Below, in pieces: positions 11,641 to 21,400 of a DNA stretch of 64,000 bases. Under the pieces are notes generated by a model, which searched no databases, was not told the DNA's origin, and was given only the letters and a program-made list of their open reading frames with translations. Source of the DNA: Sanguinoderma infundibulare (taxonomy: Eukaryota; Basidiomycota; Agaricomycetes; Polyporales; Polyporaceae); contig JAVLRN010000001.1 in NCBI GenBank assembly GCA_032821775.1, forward strand, positions 1,054,001 through 1,118,000. The letters are read 5' to 3'. Numbering within the stretch: the stretch's first letter is position 1; each line of letters opens with the position of its first letter. Both the position numbers and the translations under genes were made by a program.

Positions 11641-13336
11641 CTACGTCGTGATGCCGAAGAAATAAAACCGCATGTAAGGATGTTTCCCGAGCCTCAAGCT
11701 CCATCCAAAAACTCCGCCGGGCGACATGTCGCAATCATGTCTCCCTGACCTGTGCGCAACTAGTCTGTCGCAGAGCTCGGTCACCTCTCCTTCATCATCA
11801 CAAACGAAGACTCTATCATGGCCAATGCCTTGGTATACTTGGAGCAGTACTAATTCTGGGATTGCCCCCGCAATCTCCTCCGCTCGCTTATCCGGGTCGT
11901 CCTCCGTCCAGTCGGCTTCAAAGAGCCACTCCTTCAGTGGGGACCGCTCAATTATGGCATCTCCCGGCCCGAAGAAACGCTTCGCTGAGTCGCCGTCAAA
12001 CAGCTCCTCAAGTTCACAAAGCGTGGGCGGCTTCGATGCATCCCACTCTCCTACAATCGTGAGCGACTCCCAGAGCGGAACGTCTATCAGGGAGCTGGTC
12101 GTCTCTCCACCCCCAAAGTGCTCTTCCCTATGTCGGAGTACTGCTTCGACCAAGGCAAGTGTCGCATGAAATCGCTGGTGGCTCGAGAGGCTGCCCACGT
12201 CGACGGGGAAGGCTTCGTCAGCGCCGAGCAACCCGAGGATGCTCAAGACCATATCGACGGGACGGGACGATGTGCGCATGGCCACGCCCAGGAGGACCTG
12301 TTGACGGATGGTGTGTTCCGGAACCTGCTCCTCCTCTGGCTCATCTTTTCCTTCCACCACTTGATTGTACGTCAAGTACTCCATGATCCTGCGCAACGTG
12401 TGTAGCCCCTTCGCGTTTCGACCCAAGATCAAACAATTCCGGATCCCGTCGCTCGGCGACGCCGCCCCAAGCTCCCCGGATCTGCCGATTCCGAGCAGGC
12501 CGTCTCCTTCCACGAAAAGATCGCATAGATGCTGCCAGTGGCATTCGCCCCCGACCAACCAGTGCTCTTCCGACCGCCTGTACCAATCCGTCGTCAAAAC
12601 AATAGCGTAGTCCCATGTAGCAATTGCCTCCTGGTACGTCCATGCGCGGTCCGCCCAGCTGGTTTCGTCGTCGACGGACGCGAGGCGCTGGAGCCCACCC
12701 GGCAGGACGATACATTGCTCCGAGTGCTGGTAGATGGCGTACATCCTCCCGATCTGCCATGCCTTGTCGCGCTTGCTGCTCTGCATGATGCAAAGGCGGT
12801 CCAGCCACAAAAAAGGGCGAGAAGCTATCGGACGCCCACTTGCACGCGTATCCGAGGACCTTCAGGCTGATGGGCCCGCCGTCTTCGCGCAGAGTGCCGT
12901 CGCTGCGGTAGCCACAGTAGACGCGGAAGCTCCCCTCGCGCTCTAGTGCGTCCTGGGAAGCGACAAGGCCGAACCAGACGTACGAGATGGCGGTGTATTG
13001 GGCGGGGAGAGCCTTGGTTTCGTAGATTTCTAGAGCGCGCTTCTCGAGGAAAGCTTCAGCGTCAACGAAGCGGTATCTTTCCTCGCGGAAGTGGGGAGTG
13101 AGGTCGAGGACCGAGCCCTGACTAATAGCATCGAGAGACACGGAGAAGACGTTTCCTCGTGCTCGGATCTGCCTGTCTGAAAGGCGCTTAGATGACTTGC
13201 CAGTGGAACGTTGTTCTGTGGGGGCGTCGCGCATGCTCTTCCGGAGCGCCTCGTGGTCGCGTCCACCAACGCTCTCCTCATGCTGCGAGAAAGAGCTCGC
13301 CAGGAGCTGTGGCGCAAGCGCGCTCGGCGTCATCAC
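11641..13336 (-). pseudogene. HET-domain (heterokaryon incompatibility) protein with one-base frameshift
   Basis: HET proteins mediate non-self recognition between fungal hyphae. The minus strand reads from ATG 13336 through YTAISYVWFGL and DGGPISLKVLGYACKWAS, then breaks at a six-T run (12814-12809). After it the frame one base over resumes with WLDRLCIMQSSKRDKAWQIG, IYQHSEQCIVLPGG and WADRAWTYQEAIA, ending with TAG at 11643-11641. These three blocks are the classic HET motifs in order. Dropping one T gives PFLWLDRLC without a gap, so the break is a single-base indel, either real or a homopolymer error. The intact product would be about 560 residues; the C-terminal half is not recognised. 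The start lies only 40 bases from the palindromic element, so its promoter may now be element sequence. Confidence 0.85.
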
Positions 13337-13394
13337 GCTATCCGTAGGTATTCAGTCATATGGATACATCGCTAGTGGTACTCATCCAACCTAG

Positions 13395-13536
13395 GGATGC
13401 ATCCGTACTACGGATGATAGATGCATCCATTTTACATGACTTACCGTGCAGAATGGATGCATCCATTCTGCTCAAATGATCATGTATAACAGATGCATCC
13501 ATTATACTCGAATTATCATGTATAATGGATGCATCC
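13395..13536. repeat. Tandem array of ~36-bp units with GGATGCATCC dyads
   Basis: GATGCATCC cores occur at 13395, 13419, 13455, 13491 and 13527; the last four are spaced exactly 36 bases apart. Units share the dyad plus a loosely conserved TCATGTATAA-type stretch. Read on the minus strand the period is in frame and gives 12-residue repeats of the form MDASIIHD. Further single copies lie at about 13620, 13640, 15707, 15722 and 15742. Spacing and dyad suggest a protein-binding subterminal array; it is not a CRISPR array. Confidence 0.75.
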
Positions 13537-13619
13537 TGACTGAGGAGTACTTTGCACACAGGGTGGCGTGACCATCGGACGTGAGAACCACCGTCGGGAG
13601 AGCAGAGTCAGTTTGCCCA

Positions 13620-14645
13620 ATGCATCCGTGCACATTACGGATGCATTCTGTGATAGCTGCCCATCCAACAGCCAAATGTCTGAACAAAAGCACTCACCGG
13701 GATTTGAACCGCTGACCTCCAGCAACCCAGTAAGCACATGAGCCAATTTGACCACTGAACTAACATGCCTTTTTCACTAATTTTAAGTAATCAATCTATA
13801 TAGTGAAAGTCAGCCGCCCAACCCTTCGGCCATGTTCCTTCCCAATAGGGAAGGTCCCTATTAAGCATATGTTCTTGGAGCTGTTCTGAGGTCAATACTA
13901 ATCCGATTTTGTTCGTTTTAGGCTTGTTTTGTTCGTGCTTTTAAGGTAGTTTCAACGCGTCCAACAGTATATTATTAGGTGAGCTATTGACTGCTCTATC
14001 AGGCATACAATGGTCGCCTCAAGCAGGTAAAGAATGATGTATATCTCTATCGATTCTCCACGTATCTATTCGTGCAATGGCTCGTTGGAACCGCGTTACG
14101 AACGCGGTTCCAACGAGCCCTTGAACGTATGAATCCGTCCATCCGTTGCTGAGATATGCTGACCCTCTCCTCCTGCCAGGAGGACAGGTTGCCATATCTC
14201 AGGATTGAGACCTCTGATTTGCGTCAGTTTTGTTGCTAACAATATCTACATGTCACCAGTGCATGGGAACCTCTATTTTCCGCCGCTGCATTCCCTGTAT
14301 ACATTTCAGAAAGGTGAGTCCTGTCCCCCGGCGCTTACCCCATTTTCACCAAGATATCTCTGTCCCACATTGCGTCCCCTCAGATTTCTATGCCTCATCG
14401 GAAAGCTGCGATTCAGGGCTTTCCAACGAGCCCCATATCGCCTATGTACAATAGCTATAACAGCCAAAATTCATGTCCCTTTCTCCTCCCCCCTGTGTGC
14501 TTAAAGTTTTGCATACAAGTCGCCCAAATGCCCGCCAATCGTCATGTATTATACCTCGTTTGAATCAGGAAATATATGGCTTTCAAACAAGCCAAAAAAG
14601 ACCAAAATCCACCCAGAACTCCCAAAGATACAGATTTCAGAACCC
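13620..14645 (+). repeat. Left arm of giant inverted repeat
   Basis: Reverse complement of 14704-15729; paired positions sum to 29,349. The match ends sharply at both the inner and outer edges. Contains a nested 19-bp perfect hairpin at 14079-14119 (arm GGCTCGTTGGAACCGCGTT, 3-base loop). Confidence 0.9.
13689..13768 (-). ncRNA. tRNA-like pol III promoter head, left end of palindrome
   Basis: Exact mirror of 15581-15660; A- and B-box-like sequences point outward, toward the HET gene. Confidence 0.5.
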
Positions 14646-14703
14646 AGATGGCGACTGTCCATGTAACATTGCACTGCATGATGGCTGCCTTAGGCTAGCT
14701 CCC

Positions 14704-15729
14704 GGGTTCTGAAATCTGTATCTTTGGGAGTTCTGGGTGGATTTTGGTCTTTTTTGGCTTGTTTGAAAGCCATATATTTCCTGATTCAAACGAGGTATAA
14801 TACATGACGATTGGCGGGCATTTGGGCGACTTGTATGCAAAACTTTAAGCACACAGGGGGGAGGAGAAAGGGACATGAATTTTGGCTGTTATAGCTATTG
14901 TACATAGGCGATATGGGGCTCGTTGGAAAGCCCTGAATCGCAGCTTTCCGATGAGGCATAGAAATCTGAGGGGACGCAATGTGGGACAGAGATATCTTGG
15001 TGAAAATGGGGTAAGCGCCGGGGGACAGGACTCACCTTTCTGAAATGTATACAGGGAATGCAGCGGCGGAAAATAGAGGTTCCCATGCACTGGTGACATG
15101 TAGATATTGTTAGCAACAAAACTGACGCAAATCAGAGGTCTCAATCCTGAGATATGGCAACCTGTCCTCCTGGCAGGAGGAGAGGGTCAGCATATCTCAG
15201 CAACGGATGGACGGATTCATACGTTCAAGGGCTCGTTGGAACCGCGTTCGTAACGCGGTTCCAACGAGCCATTGCACGAATAGATACGTGGAGAATCGAT
15301 AGAGATATACATCATTCTTTACCTGCTTGAGGCGACCATTGTATGCCTGATAGAGCAGTCAATAGCTCACCTAATAATATACTGTTGGACGCGTTGAAAC
15401 TACCTTAAAAGCACGAACAAAACAAGCCTAAAACGAACAAAATCGGATTAGTATTGACCTCAGAACAGCTCCAAGAACATATGCTTAATAGGGACCTTCC
15501 CTATTGGGAAGGAACATGGCCGAAGGGTTGGGCGGCTGACTTTCACTATATAGATTGATTACTTAAAATTAGTGAAAAAGGCATGTTAGTTCAGTGGTCA
15601 AATTGGCTCATGTGCTTACTGGGTTGCTGGAGGTCAGCGGTTCAAATCCCGGTGAGTGCTTTTGTTCAGACATTTGGCTGTTGGATGGGCAGCTATCACA
15701 GAATGCATCCGTAATGTGCACGGATGCAT
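14704..15729 (-). repeat. Right arm of giant inverted repeat
   Basis: Mirror of the left arm, with the same nested hairpin at 15230-15270. The identity implies recent formation, ongoing gene conversion between arms, or an assembly product. Confidence 0.9.
15581..15660 (+). ncRNA. tRNA-like pol III promoter head, right end of palindrome
   Basis: TAGTTCAGTGG matches the tRNA A box at nearly every position and GGTTCAAATCC fits the B box, 44 bases further on; a TTTT run follows directly at 15659-15662. The acceptor stem pairs at only about five of seven positions and the T stem at two of five, so it is not a functional tRNA. It looks like the tRNA-derived head of a SINE-like sequence. Confidence 0.5.
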
Positions 15730-18142
15730 CTGTAACGCTACGGATGCATCCCACGGTTGGATGAGCACCGTGTGGGATGCTTCCGAGTGACTGAAGCTGC
15801 TCGCTATCCGTGAAGTCCAGAATGCGGCGCACAAGCATCTGGATCTCCCCATGGCCGTTACCCGCGTCGGTATCCTGGTATGAGTGAGTCTGGGAATGGT
15901 GTGAGCGTGGCGTACCGCCAATCGATGATGTCGGCGTAGAGGTCCACGTCTCAGCAAGGCCACGGATGTTGGGGATGAGCAGCGTGGAGTTACGAATGTT
16001 GCTAATCAGTTGTGGATCTGCCCAAGAACAGTATTAGCGCCAACGTTAGTGGCGCAGCAAGAACACTTGCCTCCAGACTCGAGCAGTTGTACGATCGTCC
16101 ATACAGCGATGTGCTGGAACGTGGCGTCCGCGCTAGTAAGGAACCGGTACAGGTATCTGTGCATACCCCCATCCGGCTTCTCCCACACATCGTTGAACGC
16201 AGAATAGTCGTCAGACGTAGTACGTCCATCTACACGTGTCATCAGCTGACGTGCAACAGTACCGAACGAGAAATTAGCTCACCCTTCGAAGACAAGTTAC
16301 CCAGTGCCGCAGCACTGTTACCCTGTACTTCCGAGCTCCCAGAGTTCGTGAGCGGGATCAACACCTCACAGATCCCCATCTCCAGCAGCTGTCCCTTCAG
16401 CTCGTCTGCAATCCGCGTATTCAGCGATCAACCGCCAGCGTCAAGTGTCCAAACATACCGCTGAGAGCTAACACCGCAATGCACGCCGTCATCTCGCTCT
16501 GCACGTTCATCGGGACCTCGAGTACAAGCTCCTTGATGCTCTGCACAGCACCCGCCTTGACAATAGCCTGCTTGTTCTTCTCCGAACTAGCCGCGAGATT
16601 CCGAAGCGTTGATATCGCGTGGCACTGCACCTCCTCGTTGTCCTTGAACGACAGGAGGTTAATAAGGGGCTGCAAGAACCCGGACTCGATGATCGGCGAC
16701 TCGTTCTGCGGGTGAATCGAGACGTTCCGGACACAAGCAGCGGCAGAGAGAATCAGCGGCAGGTACGTCGACTGCAGCAGCCGGAGCAGGGAGGTAAGCC
16801 CATCGGCTTTCACAATCTCCAGCTGGTACTTCTCTAGATGCGGACCTCGCGTTAACTATAAATTTCAGATATTAATGACGGAAGCATCATACCGTCACTA
16901 GCAAGGTTGCGAAGGGCAAGCGCAGCTTGACATTGAACCTTGAGGCTAGGGCTATCCATGAGCTGCACGAGGCTCGAGACCAGCTTGGGCTCCGTCTGCG
17001 CCAGCTTCTTGCGGTTGTGTGCTGCACGACGAAAGATTAATGAGCACGTCTGTCGCAGCCACATTCAGATTGACGTGTACGTCACCATCTACGGCGATAT
17101 TGCTGAGGGCAGTAGTGCAGTAGTATTGCACATCCGTGTCCGGCGAGTTGAGCAAGCTGACGAGGACGGGGATTGCGCCGGCGTTGACAAGCTGCTGTCG
17201 GTTCTCGTCTGTGGCGCCAATCAGAATAAAATGAACCGACGAGGCGAGGTCATGGAATGCGCACCGGAATGCGTCATGTTGAGGAGTGCGCCAGTCGCGT
17301 TGCGTTGCACGCACATGTCTTTGGAGCGTGCGAGACGGGTGAGAGGAACAAGCGCACCAGACTTTGCAATCTTGGTCTTGTTGTCGTCTGGGGAAGCAGG
17401 ATCGAAGACTGGCTCAGAAGAGTGCCGAAGAGGGAAACTGGGATGCCCGACATACCATGTGTGGCCAGATTTGTGACACAACCCACGGCATTGCACTGGA
17501 CCTCGACGTTGGGGCTGAGCATCTGCCTGATGAGAAGCTCGAGTCCACCGAGCTTCACGATGAGCAACTTGTTGTCAACTGTCGTCCGATGTCCGTGTCA
17601 ACGCTCGCCTTCACTGAAACAGGGCCCGGGAATGCACGCACTATTCACGGCGAGGTTCCCAAGAGCGGCGCTCGCAGCCCGCTGCACCTCGGTGTCATGG
17701 CTGCTGAGGAGGAAGAGAATGGGGTCGAGTGTGTCGCGGCCGACGGGGCGGACCTCCTTCTCTGTGATTTCGGCAAATGCAAGTGCGGCGCTGCGTTGGA
17801 GGTCGACGTTGTCGGAAAAGGAGAGTGTTGTCAACGCTGCAAGAGGCGAATCCCGGAAGAAGTCGGTCGTCGTGCGGTCTGCAGAGGCCGTCAGTTGGAC
17901 CTTGATTTGGAGAGGACATGCGTCCCATCATCAAGGACATAGCAGAGACACATACTCTCCAGGTACTGAAGGAGATCTGCCACTGCCTCCCGCTCGTTCT
18001 CCAACAACAACGGCTCGTATGTTGATGGTTGAGCGTAGCCTACATGGGGCTGTTAGAATAGGTGCGAAGGAACGAAAAAGTCAAACTTTGAAGGAAAAAG
18101 CCACCCACGGCAAGACTCGCAGCAGCTGGAGACGACGCCCAT
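15608..18142 (-). CDS. VAC8: Vacuolar protein 8 homologue, armadillo repeats; 3' end runs into palindromic element
   Basis: Vac8 anchors to the vacuole membrane and works in vacuole inheritance, fusion and selective autophagy. ATG 18142 opens [17 protein letters not shown]: Gly2 for myristoylation and Cys 7, 8 and 11 for palmitoylation, as in Vac8. Armadillo repeats follow across about ten exons, e.g. [79 protein letters not shown] and [16 protein letters not shown]. The signature [20 protein letters not shown] and [12 protein letters not shown] are present. One intron (16070-16018) has GC-AG ends. The last exon passes [21 protein letters not shown] and then, from about 15769, reads element sequence to a stop at 15608. 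The native C-terminal tail is therefore probably replaced by about 55 foreign residues. Confidence 0.9.
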
Positions 18143-18268
18143 TTCGAAGACCCGAGATTGTGAGGGCGAGCGGAGGAAGGAGGCGACTGGGAGGGCAGAA
18201 TGTGGGATGAAGAACGGGTTCTCGAGCCGCGAGCGTAAAGCCGCATACGTCCAGCGTCCATATATGCT

Positions 18269-18283
18269 TCCCGTTGCGTGGTC
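18269..18283. repeat. LINE target-site duplication, 3' copy
   Basis: TCCCGTTGCGTGGTC here repeats exactly at 26556-26570, bracketing the retrotransposon. Confidence 0.9.
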
Positions 18284-18478
18284 TTTTTTTTTTTTTTTTT
18301 TTTGGGACAGGTTATGAGATTCAAGGAAGCCTATTACACGCGAGCCCATGTACCTAGATCCTCATCAAACCAAACCGGTATCCAGCGTTCAGTTGTCAAC
18401 ACACGTGCCACGTTGGCCGCATGGCTGGTCCGCACCCGAAGGCAGCGAGCGGAACCGCCCTCAGTACAACAACACCCG

Positions 18479-21400
18479 TCAAGACGAACGCGAGCCCCCT
18501 CCGTGCTCCGTCCGCGCAACACACTTCGTAAGCTGTCCTACGGCGGGAGACGTCACGTCCCGCGGCAGGAGACTTGAGGAGATGGTGGGGCCACGGAGCA
18601 GTCGGATCTCATCAGATACCGCAAGTTCCGTGGTGGGATAGATATGGCCGCGGTCCTGGAGCCGTTGGATATGCTCGAGGGCGCGCGGTTCGAGGATGGC
18701 CTCCCAGCCGAAGTCCAGTAGGGGCAGGACATCCGGGTGGAGTGGGCGGCGGTGAGTGTGGTGTACGAAATGTGCCGCGACGTCTTCTGGAGACATGCCG
18801 GCAGGCACAGGCGAGAATGGAAGGGGAAGGCGGCTGCGAAGCTTGCTGTGGCGAAGCGACGCATGCGCGACCGCATGGATGAGTTCGCTAAGAGGACTAG
18901 GAAGAAAATCCAAGTCGTCTGGTGGGTCAACGGGACAGTCTGCGAACGTAAACGCCGTGGGGTTGACCGCGAGGAAGGCCAGGATGTCCGGGAATGGATC
19001 GAGCTTGGACAGGTATCGGGGGCGAAAGAGTTCGCCGCGGAAGTAGAGGGGGCATTCGGCGAGGATGTGATGGCGCGAATGTATGGGGTCCCCGAGGGAA
19101 CCGCACCGACAGCGGTAAGGTTGTTGCGCGAAAGCACGGAATTGTCGTCGGTATTCCCCAGTGGGGGCATGACCAGTCATCAACCGGGTGAGGCGGGAGT
19201 AGGTGGTGATGGATTTGTGACCGTGTGCGCGTATGAGCGATTTGCCGTCGTTGGGTAGGAACCGGACGGGGTAGGCGGTGGGAAGCCAGTGGGATCCCCA
19301 GAACGGTCGGCGGATGCGGGGACGGGTGGGGTCGCTGTCGTCGATGGCCATCTTTGTCCAGTCGAGCCAAAGGGTGTTGCCGATGCGGCGTTTGGCGTAA
19401 GCCAAGCGGGTGACTGTGGCTGGGGAATGTTGGGGAGGGTCGCGTTGTAGCGACGCGAGGTGCCCTGACGCAAGGGCATCCGCCTTCTCGTTGCCTATGA
19501 TGCCCGAGTGGGACGGACACCATGAGAAGTAGAGGTGGTGCGCCATGTCTCTTTCGAGCCAACGGCGGACCGAGGAGTTAATGGAGATGGTGAGGGGGTC
19601 GCCGGAACCGGTAAGGAACCACGAACGTAATGTAGAGAGAGAGTCCATGAAAAAGAAAACGGAGACCTGAGACTGATGTAGTACATGATCCATAGCGAGG
19701 TCGAGGGCCTTCCGCTCGGCGTCGTGTGCGAAGCCGAGGCCGGCGGGGGCCGCGTGTTCAGCTGAGATGGAGTGGAAGGAAGGGTAAGCAATGAAAGCGG
19801 CGGCCGAAGGGCCACCGGTGGGGGGGGCGGAGCCGTCCGTGTAGATAACTAAAGTGTCCGGGTCAGAATGAGCACGGTCGATGCGGGGTTGTAACGTAGA
19901 TGCGATCCAGGAATGGAGGGCGTCATGGTTCGACTTCTTGGGGGGGGAGTCGTGGAAGAAATGGATGCGAGATGCGAAAGTGTCAATAGGTCGGCAGCCT
20001 GGGCGGCAGAGACGATGTAACGGATTAAAAGTAGGGAGCGGGGGGAGAGTGGAAGAGGTGGGGAGGGCGGTGATGCTGGAGACCGCACTATGGTAGAGTG
20101 GTTTCTTGGGGTCGATAAGGGGAGGGAAGAAGGGCGTGTGTAAGCGTTTTTTAGGGAGAGTATATAAGGAGGGAAACAAGTTACGTATGGGGTGGGAGTG
20201 GTAAAGGGTATGGATACGTAAGCGGTAGGAGTTCTGGAGTTTGGCACCGAACAAGTGGATGGGGACGATGCCAGAGAGGATGTGGAGCGCACCGACGGGG
20301 GTGGTGGAGAAACACCCGGTGATCCAGCGGAGGGCCGCATGCTGGGCCGTGTGTAGCGGCTTGAGGAGGTGATAGGCACCCTTCTGGCGGAACCACACCT
20401 GGATGCCGTAGGTAAGTATAGGGCGGATGCAGGCCACGTACAATTGGCGGCGCTGGATGGGGGACAAGCCCCGTTGGGACGATCCGAGCATGCGGACCGC
20501 GGTTGTCGTGGAGCTGGTACGGCGAGCGAAATGTTGGACGTGGTGCTTCCAGGAGAGTCGAGAATCCAGGACGAAGCCCAGATGCGTGATCGTCGGCGAG
20601 GCCGGGATGACCAGGGGGGCGGATGTCAGGGGTATGGTGAGGGGAAGAGACGCAAACGGGAGTTGGGAGGGGTTGTGCCCGGGGATGAAGTGAATAAGGG
20701 AAGTCTTTTCATGTTCGATGGTGAGACCGAGGCCGGTCAGGATGCGTATAGTAAGGGAGTAAAGATCGGAGAGGAGGGTGATGTTTTCATGAACGGAAGG
20801 GGACGATACCATAAGGTTGCCGTCGTCTACGTATAAGTGAGAGTAGGAAAAATGATGACGTTGCGAGTTGTAACGGAAATAGTCAGCGAGTGCGTACATC
20901 AATATCGAGGCAGGGATGGCGGAGAGAGTGGGGGACAAGGAGGAGCCTTGGCCCACCCCGACGCTGGGGATGGTGAAGTCGTCTGACGAAGCGGCTCCGA
21001 AGCGAAAGGAAGAGGAACGGGGGAGTAGGTAAGCTCTGAGCCAGGATATGAACGAGGGGGGGAAGCCGCGACGAACGCACACAGCGATAAGCAAAGAGTG
21101 GTTTATGGAAGGAAAAAACTGGGCGATGTCGAACCCAAGCATGGATGTGACAAGACGGTGGCGCCATGACGCGTGGATGTGCTGTACAGTGTAGGTGACC
21201 GCGTTGACAGTGCTATGTTTCCACGTCGACCCGAACTGGCAGGGGTGGATGACGCCGTGTGCTTGGGCGTCGAACGCGAGGCGGGTGTTGATGACTTTCT
21301 CCATCCACTTGGCGATGGTGGAGAGGAGGACGATGGGGCGATACGCCTTGATGCGGGAGTAATCCGGTTTGTTGGGCTTGGGGATGACGACCGTGACGGC

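Larger units (their letters stand above)
13377..15769. mobile_element. Palindromic non-coding element with terminal inverted repeats
   Basis: Ends are 29-bp imperfect inverted repeats (13377-13405 and 15741-15769; 3 mismatches) beginning GGTRCTCATCCAACC. Inside lie two inverted arms, 13620-14645 and 14704-15729, about 1,026 bp each, which I find mirror-identical wherever compared, around a 58-bp spacer. No transposase or other protein domain is visible; the longest frame (99 codons) occurs once in each arm simply because the arms mirror each other. No clear target-site duplication was found. It resembles a foldback or MITE-like DNA element. The left side carries about 200 extra bases of tandem repeat compared with the right. 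Confidence 0.8.

Noticed and set aside
13419..13536. 36-base spaced repeats as a possible CRISPR array
   Set aside because: The repeats are short dyads in degenerate tandem units with similar, not unique, spacers, in a eukaryotic genome with no cas genes.
14205..15144. Two identical 99-codon frames
   Set aside because: They are the same sequence in the two arms of the palindrome; no domain or codon bias supports translation.
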